DNA of 64,000 bases from contig JAJEKV010000111.1 of the NCBI GenBank assembly GCA_021234155.1, forward strand, positions 2,176,968 through 2,240,967, in the 5' to 3' direction. The notes beneath the pieces were generated by a model. The model did no database searches. It saw only the letters and a program-made list of their open reading frames with translations, and was not told the origin of the DNA. How positions within the stretch are numbered: the first letter of the stretch is position 1; every line of letters starts with the position of its first letter. This document shows, piece after piece, positions 22,053 through 33,795 of this stretch. The translations under genes and the position numbers were made by a program. Source of the stretch: Isoetes taiwanensis. Lineage: Eukaryota; Streptophyta; Lycopodiopsida; Isoetales; Isoetaceae.

Positions 22053-24775
22053 GCTCTATCAAAGTTGTAATTATCAAACTCTACAATATATGCTAATGCA
22101 GAGCATCGTCCGAGGCCATAATCCCCGTATGGGACGAAGATGATCGCTGCAATGCATAACAAAGAAGCAATGCATGAAACTCTTGGGTTTCCATGTCTTA
22201 TGCAAATGGTACTCTCTGATTTAAATCTCCTTTGTCAAGGATATCCATCATATGCACTGTGATGGAAACTAAAGCGAGTTATAGATAGAACAATCCTGGT
22301 ATAGAGTGCTTACAGAGAAGTGTGATTGTGTCTCTAATTTTAAGGAAGATAAAAAGGGCAAAGCGAAAGTGGTACTTTAAATTATTCGTCAAGAACATAA
22401 TCCTATAAGCAAATCCAGCTCTGCCAAATATGGCTTCCATAGAACTCGCTAGAATCCAACTTGCAGTCGCACCTCTGGATATATGGCCGACACCTGGATT
22501 CAGCTGGGCAAATTTTTTTAAGGCCCGACTATTGCATAATATTGATACCCTAAAACAATAAATTGACTTGATGGACATCATTTTTTGTTAAGGCCAGACT
22601 ATTGCTATATGTTGAAACCCTAAAATAATTTGATGGACATCTGCATGGACTCGAAACTTTGAGACATCACAATCACAGGATTGCATTTCTTATTCCAAGT
22701 TAATGGCTCCGAAAGAGTGCACTCTAAAAATACTATTCAAACAAGGTTGCAAATTAAACGGGAGTGTTGCAGCACTCTCGTTTTAAAGATTCCCTTTAAA
22801 AAAACCTATGCTTTAAAAATTGACCTTTTTTTGAAAAAGTTGAGAATTTCAAAAGGTTCAGACTGTTTTCCCTGCATTTTGGATCCTCATTAAGGGACAA
22901 CCTTGTTTTTGTAAAGAAAAGCACATGAAAATGGCAAAATTTAGACATGAATATACAATCTCTGAAACTAAGATATAAAAAACATCATAATATAGTAGAA
23001 AGAATATTATTTCTTCAAATTTTCTTAGTACATCAATTTTGGCAATAATTTAACAATAAATATTTGAGCACAAGACAAATCAAAGGTCCAAATCATAGTC
23101 GTCTTCTTTTTTTTTTTGCATGTCTTAATGATAAAAAACAGGTTGTTTTGATCAAACATGCTAAATCTCTCGTAGTCGAATGGCTCAGCATCTACAATCT
23201 GCATGCCCGCTAATGACCTCTCCTCCTGGACAGTGCTTACCAAGTGCATGACGCTTTTTGGAAGGTCTTTGTTCCTTTTTTTGCTTTGTAACAAGAAAAC
23301 GTTATTGCAATAATGTAAAGCATAGAAGCTAAAAAATGAACACAAGAAGACAACGTACCCAGCCCTCAAAATTTTGAGCGTATTGAACGATCCATTCGTC
23401 AAAAGTTAACAGGGTAAAGTATTTTACATCTATCCACGTTTAATTGTTCCATCAAACATATTTGACATGTTATGATATTCTTTTGGCTGAATTATAACTA
23501 AGAAAACAATAAGAAAACTATAAAAATCCTGAAAAAAGTAAGGCAAAAAATGGAAAACTACTTTTGTATTCTGGAATACACATTCGCTACACAAGGATAG
23601 CAAAAGTATATTCTAGAACACACTTTTGCTTTTCTTTCTAAAAAGAAAGTGTATTCCGGGATAGACTTTCGCTTTAGAAATACATTTTTACTTTTCTTGA
23701 GCTCCATAAAACTACACGATGTTAAAGCAGATGCCATACCTAAGATTTTAAAGAATATGTGGGATACTGATAGTACAGAGGGCAAAAAACACTACTATAA
23801 AATTGAAATAAAGCCAATGGAAGAAAATAAAAAGCAACTGTACCTGCTCTCAGGTATTAGCAGGAATAATAGGATGTTGATTGTAATGGAATCCTTCATT
23901 CATCTAGGGACGAAAAGGGGCTCCAAAAACATATAGAGGTGCTTTCCTCCTTTGCTACATCAGAGTGATGAAAAGATAGCATTGGAAAGGTGTTTGTAGT
24001 AGAGAAATAAACTCTCTATAAGAAGAAATAGAGCAATTGAAATTATCATAAATATATCTATTTTAGCAATTACAATTGTAAAGTAGGATAGGTGGAAAGT
24101 GTGCTCTAAAACAAGACACTACAAGCATGGGTGTTGGAAGGGCTGTGTTTAGAGTTGTGGTGCAAACTGTAATATTATATGGCAATTTATTTCTTACCAT
24201 CACAATCACAATAGACAATATGGTTGCTAATTTAATTTGGCATGCAATTACAACAACATTAATAGATTTGGTCTAATACAATCTAAAAATGTGATCTTCG
24301 AATCATTCATTTTATGATGCAACATGGGGATGCAAGGATCTTTAAAACTGCAGGGAAATAGGTTGTCAATTCAGACTCCATTATGCATAGTTTACCTACA
24401 CAATTGGAGGCTCTTATAATCAGCCTCTGAATAGCAAGCAAGCTTTCTTATGTGAAGGTATTATTTTGTTTTGAGGTCAACACGTAGCAGCCTATCATCC
24501 TGCAGCAACTAATTGCATGCAAAACAGGTCCCTAATCAAATTAGTTAGGGCGAGGGAAAAGCAATAAATGACATGTGATCTTTGAATTTTAAGGGTGTAA
24601 GTGTCCATGTATGTGTACGTCAAATAGTTATATATTTTATTTACTTGATGTAGAACATAGGTTAGAAAAATGTAGAGGCGCCATATCGAAATCATGAATT
24701 TTGAATTGTTTATTGAATATTTTAAGCTATACACTTATAGTCACAGTCACAGGCCGAGGATTTCTAATAAATAGG
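22053..24775. other. spacer without recognised gene
   Basis: AT-rich. A minus-strand stretch at 23,130-23,290 (LPKSVMHLVSTVQEERSL.., DAEPFDYERFS) looks coding-like but matches nothing I know and has no clear splice partners. A palindromic repeat cluster lies at 23,570-23,690 and is listed separately. Confidence 0.4.
23570..23690. repeat. palindromic GTATTCC repeat cluster
   Basis: Alternating TATTCTGGAATACAC, TATATTCTAGAACACAC and GTGTATTCCGGGATAGAC units, linked by CTTTTGCTTTTCTTT-like arms. It is the same family as the array at 38.9-39.7 kb. Confidence 0.55.
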
Positions 24776-24876
24776 AAGGCTCTTCAACACAACTGCCTCA
24801 AGGGGGAAGCCATACTCAGAATCCTTAACGGTGCTCTTGGAGTTCACCTTGATGGATCTCTTTCTCATTTGGTCTA
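24776..24876 (-). pseudogene. relic of the 3' end of a second chalcone-synthase-like gene
   Basis: About 100 bases duplicate the last part of the adjacent enzyme gene. On the minus strand they read [13 protein letters not shown]..., then DSEYGF and VVLKSLP before a stop. The segment equivalent to the GFGPGLTVE loop is deleted. It is all that remains of a tandem neighbour, or a local partial duplication. Confidence 0.7.
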
Positions 24877-26116
24877 TTATGCAACAAGGGGCAAAGCCTT
24901 CAATACGACAGTCTCAACAGTGAGACCTGGTCCAAAACCGAGGAGGAAACCATAGTCACAACCCTCACCAGTGGTTTTGGAGTTCATCTTGATGGATCTC
25001 TTCCTCATTTGGTCTAAGACAAATATGACAGAGGCACTAGACATGTTACCAACATCACCCATAATCTGATAAGTGGCGTCAAGCTTCTCTTTGTTCAAGC
25101 CAAGGGCAGCGGCCATCTTGTCAAGGATAAGGGGGCCACCAGGGTGGACTACCCAAAACATATCATTGACGTCTGGGGATCCAACAGCGTGCCTTCCCTT
25201 CTCCAAAGCCTGGACAATGTTGTTGGAGATAACATAGGGCACATCTCTCTGGAGTCTAAACACCAGGCCGGCTTCTCGGAGAATACCCTCGATCGCGCCA
25301 TCGCTGTCTGGAAGAACTGATTCCCCTGCCCATGCTACCTCATACAGTGCCTTTTCATTTTCCTCAGGATCAGCACCAACAATAACTGCTGCAGATCCAT
25401 CTCCAAACAATGCCGACCCAACAAGCCCATCAAAATGTGCCTCTGAAGGGGCTTCAAATGTTGATGCAGTGATTTCGCTGCATACAACCAGCACTCTAGA
25501 TCCCTTGTTATTCTCAGCCAAATCCTTTGCTACCCTCATAACCGTGCCTCCTGCAAAGCAACCCTGTTGGTACAGCATAACCCTCTTTACATCAGGGTTT
25601 AGACCAAGTAGCTTCACAATCTTGTAATCTGCACCAGGCATGTCTACTCCACTAATTGTTGTCATGACTACATGGGTGATTTTAGATTTGTATTGCCCCC
25701 ATTCTGCAATGGCCTTCTCTGCCGCAGATGCCCCCAGCTTTGGAATTGCATCAATTAGCATATCTAGCCTTGCATTCAGAGATGGAGCTCCATAGGTTGT
25801 GATATCGGGGTTTGCTTGCAAGATCTCCTTGGTCATGAAATAGTGGCGTTTGTTGATTGCAGACTTCTCACCTGATCATAGAACACAAATCATAAGGCAT
25901 AGACTCTAAATTGACTGAGAATGCTTATCAATTAGAAAACAGATACTTACAGATGCGTGAAAATTTCCTCCTGAGATCCACCTTATCGTTCATGTTACAT
26001 GCATCAAACAGAAATTCTGCGTAGTCCTTCTGCTCCACGAAGAAGGGAGGATTATCGGTGGCGATGGAAAGCACACAAGCGGGGCCATTAGGTTTCTCAA
26101 CCTTGAAAGTTACCAT
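24877..26116 (-). CDS. type III polyketide synthase, chalcone/stilbene synthase family
   Basis: Two exons, 26116-25951 and 25871-24877, giving 386 residues, the family's usual length. The intron (GTAAG...CAG) splits a Cys codon, the position conserved in plant chalcone synthases. The enzyme condenses a CoA starter with malonyl-CoA in the cytosol. The catalytic triad is present: Cys in QQGCFAGG, His in WVVHPGGP, Asn in GNMSSAS. The gatekeeper Phe (ASTFEAP) and the GFGPGLTVE loop are also present. The substrate cannot be read off. Differences from classical chalcone synthase ([25 protein letters not shown]) leave room for a stilbenecarboxylate- or alkylpyrone-type product. The frame is intact and the start is the only suitable ATG in exon 1. 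Confidence 0.93.
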
Positions 26117-26192
26117 AGCCGATTGCTCTGTTTTTGCTTGAGCACCGAAATGGGATGTTGAGAACTTGAGATGAGAAGAGAGAAGAAAGGGA

Positions 26193-26201
26193 GTATTTAT
26201 A
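26193..26201 (-). promoter_or_regulatory. TATA box of the polyketide synthase gene
   Basis: TATAAATAC on the minus strand, 77 bases upstream of the ATG. The same nine bases occur upstream of the CVNH gene. Confidence 0.6.
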
Positions 26202-26249
26202 TTAGATAAGTCAAAGTAGACGAGAAGGTGGGCATGCCACATGTGCTAT

Positions 26250-27630
26250 GAATGAGGGCAAGAATTTGACCTTGCAGTGTATACTTATTTGTCACGTTTA
26301 AATTGCAAATATCCATTTATAAACATTTGTTTTGACAACTTCCTTTGTTCCTTCTTTTGTATTGGCATTTCGTGGCAATAGCCACTTGGCCAAAGAATGG
26401 TGTGTAAATTCTCACTGCAAGATGTAAATTTTTTTTTCTCTCTGCCGGGAGGTAAAACCCTGCGCAGGTGTTCGACTCGTCGATCAAGCTGATTACAATC
26501 TCTCCCGGATTTCCCTTCTTGATATTTCTTGCAGCTTTGGCAATACCGGTTGACAGCGGCCAGCCGTGAACGCTTTAGTTCCTCCAGTTGCTCTTAGAAA
26601 TTCGGGAAATAAGTGTCTCCAGTTTAGTTTAAGGCGGATTTCAAATTATTAGGTTTAAGCAGAGTAACAAATTTCGACATTCAAGGTCATTTTTGGCGAA
26701 GTGGTTGCGTCCAGAGAAGTGCTGATCCCACGATCCTTACGGCCTCTTCTTCAGAATAATCATGAAGGTCTTTTGAAGCAGAAGATTCTTTGTGCAGCCC
26801 ATTCTAATAGGTAAGTCTTCTCAGCCTTAGGGGATAGTGCATTATCCACATTCTTTCTGCCACTAATTGTCTCTATTTCAAGCCTCCATATTTTCTGTCC
26901 TTGCTGTATCTGTAAATTTTAGCAGAACTTTGTTCCAGCCAAAATTCGTTCTAGAAAGATGTTCTAACTTCAGACGGCTTCTATCTGCAAAAACCATGGG
27001 TGCATTACAAGAGTTGTATAAAGTAGCCAGAGCTCAGGCTCTAATTGCGCTCTCTGCCACAGTTCTGGGCTACTGTAGCTTAGTTGCTCATGGAGCTTGG
27101 TCCTTGTTGTAGCTTAGTTGCTCGTGGAGCTTATTATAATGCCATTATGATAAAGAAGACATGAAAGTGGAAAGAAGATAGGTTAAGGACATACGAAGGC
27201 AGGACATATATTCTTTCTCAAATTATGATGTGCAGGCAAGGCATAAATCTGAAGCGCGTTTACATTTTAGCTCAGTGTATTGCCAACCATATCTTTCCTT
27301 TGTCAAACACAGCATTACACCCACTCCTTTCCTCACTTCTGTCTTACATTTTGCTACATATTTCTTCCTTGCATGTTTCTGCACAAAATTACATTCTCCG
27401 TGCCATCGTTCACATGCTTCATTCTACCATATTTTTTTCTCTTCTTTGCTTGCTCCCTTCCCAGTTCAATTGCCATAGATGCATTTTCACCACATTTCTC
27501 AATTGCTGGATAATTGAGCTAGACATACTCACCTCTATTTTCCAGTTTGTAGCATGCACATTCATTAATTGCTTAGCGTCTCTGGATGGCGAATGTTGTG
27601 ATGCATGTGATTTGTCTTTTCATTTTGCAG
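26250..27630. other. spacer, no gene recognised
   Basis: Frames at 26867-27112 and 27225-27600 have no recognisable domain. The end of the second frame runs into the DnaJ relic described next. Confidence 0.4.
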
Positions 27631-27995
27631 GGGACCACCTGGTGATCTTCATCTTTCTAGACATCAAAGATCTTGCAGGCATAAATAGGGATGGAATAAT
27701 TATGTTCTTTACTTTCTTTGTCAGCTGTGTTGATGCAATTGTGGGAACTGTCATTATGGTTTTCCTCTGAATTTTTTAGAGTATATTCACTTGATTGTAA
27801 GCTTTCTGTTTTTGTTGAAATATTGATTGGCATAGACATCTTGTCTAGCTAATATAGCTAATATGTGGCAGGTGAAAACTGCGGAAGGTACAAAGCATCT
27901 TCACATTGCCCCAAGTGCCAACCTAGAGATTCATTAAGACTCAACAGATTCTTGATAGACCATCTATATGAGGAGACCATTGCTATGCTGTAGAT
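27631..27995 (+). pseudogene. relic of a chloroplast-type DnaJ (J-protein) gene
   Basis: Two former exons. The first starts after a CAG acceptor at 27630 and reads (in two frames) GPPGDL, then FLDIKDLAGINRDGI and VDAIVGTV. The second starts at 27872 after GGCAG and reads VKTAEGTKHLHIAP, then, past a frameshift, RPSI-stop-GDH. These are the C-terminal substrate-binding blocks of DnaJ A-type proteins (GGPPGDLY, INRDGIN, VKTVEGT, RPSIRGDH). An Arg codon has become TGA. No J domain or cysteine repeats nearby. Confidence 0.7.
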
Positions 27996-27999
27996 TTTT

Positions 28000-28765
28000 G
28001 TAGCATTTAGGAATATCCTCTAATATATAGTTATTTGCATGCATGCTTAGATAAAATATTGCTAGTGTCATAGCTGGTGAACGTCATGAATGTGACGAGG
28101 CGATTAACTATTAGGAAATCTTTATATTCTTTCAGAATTTATGCTACAAAGTATAGTTATGTTTGTCATTTAGTCTTATGTTATTTTTGCTCAAGCATAG
28201 TGGAATAGAGAGAGAGAGAGAGAGATTACGAAGAAGTTGGCAGAGCTTCAGCATCCCAAAATGGGCAACTAAACGTTCTATTGGATTCGCTGGGAAAAGG
28301 ATTGGATAAAAGTGGGTTCAAGCAATTTCTTCATACTTATGTCATCGTTTGTGACTTTTGCTGAGATAAATCAAATGAAAGCGATGACTTGAGGCTGTAT
28401 AAAGGATGATCGCTTCTATACAAAAGAACATATATGTGTAATCCCTTGACTGGTTCGTCACGAACAGCAACAGACTTTCTAATGGCTGGTAGGCTGGCAA
28501 AGCGTGCCCATGTACCTTATGCATGACTTGCTGAAGCATATATGTATACATCTTTTCTAAAGCATTTCAAAACTGTTACAGAAATGTGGATGATGTTCCT
28601 TGTTAGGACTTTGAAAACAACAAGGTGATTGGGGTGGATTATGGCATAAATTTGGCCTATGGGGATCCACTCAAGCCTTTGGAATGTTGATGATTGAGCC
28701 ACTAGGGATGATTTGGAAAAAAATAATGGTTTATGCCAGCCGTTTGATGCATATTTAGCGAGTAT
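28000..28765. other. spacer with a GA microsatellite
   Basis: A short GA run at about 28,208-28,225; otherwise no signal. Confidence 0.5.
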
Positions 28766-29105
28766 AGCGAGGGCTAGACCCACCAACTGGTAAACTGGAC
28801 CACTCTAAATCTAGAGTATAAATGTAACTACAAAAGGTCGCAAGACCATAAGAGTAAAAGGTGGACAGAATAAGATACGATACGGGACAGAGAGGCCCAG
28901 CCTCCGCCGTACACCAGGATAGCGAGGGCTAGACCCACCAACTGGTAAATCTGGACCACTATAAACTCAAAAATATCGCAAAAATGCATAAATTGCAAAA
29001 TGCGAGTATATAAAAGTATAAAGCGGATGGAGTAAGTTACGGGACGGAGAGGCCCAGCCTCCGCCGTACACCAGGTTAGCGAGGGCTAGACCCACCAACT
29101 GGTAT
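28766..29105 (+). repeat. tandem 5' repeats of the LINE
   Basis: Units begin AGCGAGGGCTAGACCCACC at 28766, 28921 and 29078, periods 155 and 157. The first two end in a shared AGGCCCAGCCTCCGCCGTAC block; the third is partial. Tandem 5' monomers often carry LINE promoters. Confidence 0.85.
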
Positions 29106-29415
29106 CCGTACCACTATGAACTCAAATGCATACAAGCACAGTCTACGACCCCAACTGATTCGTGGACCCGCCGAATGATCGAATGCATAAATAAACGCAG
29201 GAAGACGAACACCGAATCTCATATCAGTAAAAGGGGGAGGGTCATCGCCAGCCAATCATTACAGAAGATGGAATACCGACAGACCCAAAGGGCAGAACAA
29301 ATAATAAGGAGTGGGGGCAGAATAATTAATGAATGGCTATTCTAATATTCAAATTCAAAATCAGGATTAACGGCGAATTTTTGAATTAGAGGACCGTTTA
29401 AGGGACACAATATAT

Positions 29416-30702
29416 ATGCTTAACAGAAGAAGTAGGGCAATATCGCCTCGTACAGCCTGCAGTGGTTACCCGATCAAAGAGTACAGCGGCACACTACATT
29501 TCAAAGCAATGGCGGAAAGCACCAGCCTCAGCCAGCTAAAGAGAGCAGATGCGGCAAAGGCACCAGCAAGTCAGCAGGACCTCAAAGATTTTCTAGCACA
29601 GATAAACAAGCAGTTGGAGACTAGAATACCCAGTATGGATGCACTCAACACGCTGGCAGAAACAGTCAATCGTAACAAAATAGCCATTTCCAGCATGGAC
29701 GTGAGGATAGACGGAGTAGAGAAGATAAGCGAGGAAATGCAACGCAGGATGGACGAGATTGAGGAGGACAAAGCCAAAATCCTGACGAGGTTGGTTGAAT
29801 TAGAAAAAGGAAATGTTCAATTGAATGCATGGGAATCATTTGATAAAATAAAACCGCATATCATGCAATATGAGGAGCAGAATAGGATTAAGCATGACGT
29901 TAGACTGATAGGGGTAGCAGAGAAACCTAACGAGGACACATATCGAGTGACTGCAGAAGTAATAGAGGTGGTTTTCAAAGAGCATCGGAGCATCATTGTC
30001 AAAGCCGTACGGTCGGGCCAATGGAGGGGGAGGGCGAGGCATATAAACCTGACACTCAGGGACCATCCAGCCAAGGAGAGAATACTGCGTGTGGGATCCA
30101 GGTTGAGGAACGGGATCAAGGTGCAGGAAGCCCTAACAGTCATGCAACGCCAAGGGCTTCATAGGGAGCTGGCCAATGCCAGGGAACTGAATCAGGCAGG
30201 AATACAGGCAGGAGTCAGGAATGGCAAGGTGTTTTTGCACAAAAGAGTACGAGAACTGACAGGAACGGGGCAAGAACAGAAGGCGGGAGTACTGGAATCA
30301 GGGAGATCGGCGGATATGGAGAAGGAGAACATCAACCCATTGGGGGCCCTGACACAGGGGCACGAAAACATGACACTGGGGATGACAATAGCAACAATAG
30401 TCCCCGAAATGAATCAGTACAGAGGGGAAGAAAGAGGGGGAAAAGGGGACGGCGCAGACCGAATAGCCCAAGCCGGGAACATAGATCCAATCCCGATCAT
30501 GAAGACCAGGGGGCGACTGAGAAAAATGGGAAACGGAGCAGAACACGCGGAGACCCCGCTGAAAATATGGTACTGGAACTGTATTGGGTACCCTTGGGAT
30601 GACGGAGAGAGACTGGAGGGAGCACACAGTTGTGATATAATATGTCTGATAGAGACATGGGAACACAACATAAAATGGCTGCCAGAGGAGGAGGGGTACT
30701 AG
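29416..30702 (+). CDS. LINE ORF1 nucleic-acid chaperone running into the endonuclease start
   Basis: A 428-codon open frame. The ATG at 29509 (MAESTSLSQLKRADAAKAP) is a more credible start than 29416, because the preceding residues show no family pattern. It has a long heptad coiled coil (about residues 60-135, with repeated SMD/LAE/MDEIEEDK), then an RRM-like block (IKHDVRLIGVAEKPNED) and a basic C-terminal block (RVGSRLRNGIKVQEAL), an L1-ORF1-like architecture. The last 45 residues switch to the start of an apurinic endonuclease domain (IWYWNCIG, CDIICLIETWE). In this copy ORF1 and ORF2 are therefore fused in one frame, either natively or by a lost stop. Confidence 0.7.
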   Translation: MLNRRSRAISPRTACSGYPIKEYSGTLHFKAMAESTSLSQLKRADAAKAPASQQDLKDFLAQINKQLETRIPSMDALNTLAETVNRNKIAISSMDVRIDGVEKISEEMQRRMDEIEEDKAKILTRLVELEKGNVQLNAWESFDKIKPHIMQYEEQNRIKHDVRLIGVAEKPNEDTYRVTAEVIEVVFKEHRSIIVKAVRSGQWRGRARHINLTLRDHPAKERILRVGSRLRNGIKVQEALTVMQRQGLHRELANARELNQAGIQAGVRNGKVFLHKRVRELTGTGQEQKAGVLESGRSADMEKENINPLGALTQGHENMTLGMTIATIVPEMNQYRGEERGGKGDGADRIAQAGNIDPIPIMKTRGRLRKMGNGAEHAETPLKIWYWNCIGYPWDDGERLEGAHSCDIICLIETWEHNIKWLPEEEGY

Positions 30703-33700
30703 CTATTCACGTGTTGGAAGGACAAAGATTTTAAGATAGGAAGAGGGAGTGCAGGATTAGCCTGTTATGTCAAGGAAAATGTAGTAAACAGTGCATGTAT
30801 TTTACACTCAGATGTCAATAAGATTTACATGATTTTGAATATACAATTACAAAACAAAAAGGATATAATTATGATTTTAGCATATTACCCACCGAGCAGT
30901 GATAAGCTAGAACTGTTAGAACTTGGGGAGACCATGATGAAATGGAAAGAACAGGGACCAATGATATTGATAGGTGATCTGAATGCCAGAACAGGACAGG
31001 AACAGGCACAAAACACGAGCATAGAGGATACAAATGGACAATGGACCAGTACGACAAGATCACAGGAATGGGAAAGACATACAGAGGACAAGACATAAGT
31101 CAATGCTAAAGGGGAGCTACTGCTAGAGGTATGCGCAACTACGGGGGTCATCATAGCTACAAAGATGGGAAGGGTCAGGGAATTTCACGAGTCAGAATGT
31201 ACACGGGAGAAGTATAGTGGATTATGTGATAATGAACGACACTGCAGCGGAGATAGTATCGGGATTTATGCTCCTAGATTGGCCGATTGGGAAAAGAGAG
31301 AGTCATAGACCCATACAATTGACACTTACAGGAAATGAACATACCTCGAGTGACAGGCAGCAGGAGATAGAGAAGGATAAGGGGAAGTTGAAAATACAAT
31401 TTCAAGAAAAACATGTAGATACATTTGTGCAATCTATCAGAGAAGATATGGGAAAATGGAACTGGGGGGCTCACAGGGCAGATGAAAATGGGAACATGCT
31501 TAATGATATAACAGTGAGAGTGGCAACAGAAGTTTTTGGAAAGAGAAGAAGAAAAAGGGGGAATGCCTTCAAGGCCTCGAGTTGGTACGATGATGAGTGT
31601 AGAGAACAGAAAAGAAAAGTCAGAGAGCAGAAAGGAAAAGAGTCATACCAAACTGAAAAAGCGGTATATTTGAAGATGCTAAAGGCAAAGAGAAATAAAA
31701 ACTTGGTACAGCACCAATGAGGACTGGCTAAGCTACTCAAAAAGCAACCTCGGAAATTCTGGAAGGGATTTAAAGGGAAAGGACAAGGGAATCAGCAAAA
31801 TGGTAACACACAAGGCGACATTGGGGCAGCCGGGTGGGAGAGATACCTGGAGAAACTGTACAAGACCGGAGCCTCCCCAGCACCAATACCAGAGCTAAAG
31901 GGGATGGATAAACCGTGTTTCAGCATACAGGAAGTGATGGTAGCACTAAATAGAATGGCCAACAACCCAGACCTGTATGGATTAACTGTGGAATTACTAA
32001 AATGTGCAGACACAGCGCTAGGGAAACAGGTGACAGATATATTCAACGGCATAATACACACAGGACTCCCAGACAGATGGGCATACAACAGGGTCATACC
32101 CCTACACAAGGGAGGGAGCAGACAGGAACCTGGAAATTACAGAACTATAATGGTGAGCTCCATTTTTGCAAAATGGTTTGGAAAGGTCTTAGACAATAAG
32201 CTGAAACAATAGGCAGAGGTAGGGAACCTGAGCACAGGGACAGGCAGGGTTCAGGCTGGAACACTCAACTACGGATCACCTAGTAACCCTCAGGATACTG
32301 GTAGAACAGAATAGAAACCAGGGGAAGAAAGTAATATGCTGCTTTGTGGATTTTAGGAAGGCTCTTGACACAGTCCCGAGGGAGAAACTAATACAAAGGC
32401 TCATAGATATGCAGGCACCAAGGGACATGGTAGGGGCAATTGCAAGATTGTACTATAATGTATATGCAAAAATGGAAGAAGAAGGAAAAGCAATAGATTG
32501 CGACACGGGAGTCAAGCAGGGATGCCCATTATCCCCCACACTGTTCGGAATATACATAGATGCACTACAAGATTTCATAGCAGAACAGCAAGGGGACAGG
32601 GACGCTCCCACGCTAGGGGAAACCAAGGTACCCATCATGATGATGGCCACAAAAAACAAGGGAATGCATAGGTTACTAAAACAGCTGGAAAGCTTCTGCG
32701 AAAAGACAGGGTTGACAGTTAATCTTGCGAAAACCAAAATAGTCTTTTTCGGCCACAGGAATAGACACAAACCGTTCAGGTATTCGGGAACAGAGCTAGA
32801 AGAATCAACAGAGTACAGATACCTGGGGTACGACACACACGGTACAGGGAAATGGGCTAAAGGGGCAGATACAAGATCCCAAACAACCATTGGGAGTTAC
32901 TATAACATGAAAAATTTCTGCAATAAAAGCAGAATAATAGACTGGGAAATCAAATGTTATTTGTTCAGTGCAGTGGTCGCGACCACACAACTATACAGGC
33001 TGAGGCTTGGGGACCGGGGCTAACAGAAAAGAAATGGGAAAAACAGGAAGGAATCTTCAGACAATGGCATAAACAGGAATTCAAGTTGAGAACAAACACA
33101 CCACAGACAACCATAGTATATGAGACGGGGCAGAAACCAATGGAGATAAGGGCGTGGGAAAAGACTATCAGATATCTCATAAGGAATAATGCAGGGGGAA
33201 AACCGAACAAATTAGCGAATATCGCGATCAACGAGTCAGCGAAAGCACACATTATAGCGAGCAACGGATGGTTTAGGGATGTAGCAATATGGACCAGAGA
33301 AATGGGGATGAATCTGAGCGACCTGATAAACGAATGAGAATGGAGGAATGGGCAAATAGGGCTATGCAAGCATGGCTGCAAAAACACACAGGGCCCAAGA
33401 CAACTTGGCTTATGACAGTCTTCAACCCAGAACAGCAGATAGGGCAGCAGATGTATCAGGATAATCTACTAGGAAAAGCCAGGAGGGATATCCTAGCAAG
33501 ATTTAGGATGGGAAGTCATGACCTAAGAATTGAAAAGGACAGATGGCGGAGAGTAGAGAGAGACGATCGGATATGCAGAATCTGTGACATAGGGGAAGTG
33601 GAAGACGAGAATCACATGCTAAATGGGTGCCCAATATATGAAGAAATCAGGAACAAGTACAGAAAAATAAGATGGGGTCAGCCCGTACACACCATGATGG

Positions 33701-33795
33701 CAAGGACAGAAACAATGAGAGATCTGGCAGACGCAATACGGGAAATGACGACAAGACACTGGGAAGTGCATAAAGAAAAAGGGCTTCTGTTATGA
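30703..33795 (+). pseudogene. LINE ORF2: endonuclease, reverse transcriptase, zinc finger
   Basis: Pieces in order: endonuclease (LAYYPPSS, GDLNARTG, DYVIMND, SHRPIQLTL) with stops and frameshifts. Then the reverse transcriptase (RVIPLHKGG with GNYR, FVDFRKALDTVP, VKQGCPLSPTLFGIYIDAL, TGLTVNLAKTKIV, YRYLGY). Last comes a C-terminal zinc finger at about 33,570-33,640 (CRICD, then H and C in ENHMLNGC). At 32,636-32,645 the text goes from VPIMM straight to MATKNKG, so the YADD catalytic box and its neighbours have been lost in frame. Other breaks lie at 30,702, 31,098, 31,720, 32,211 and 33,021. Confidence 0.85.

Noticed and set aside
29571-30671. Minus-strand frames opposite LINE ORF1
   Set aside because: Antisense shadows; the plus frame has coiled-coil and RRM-like content.
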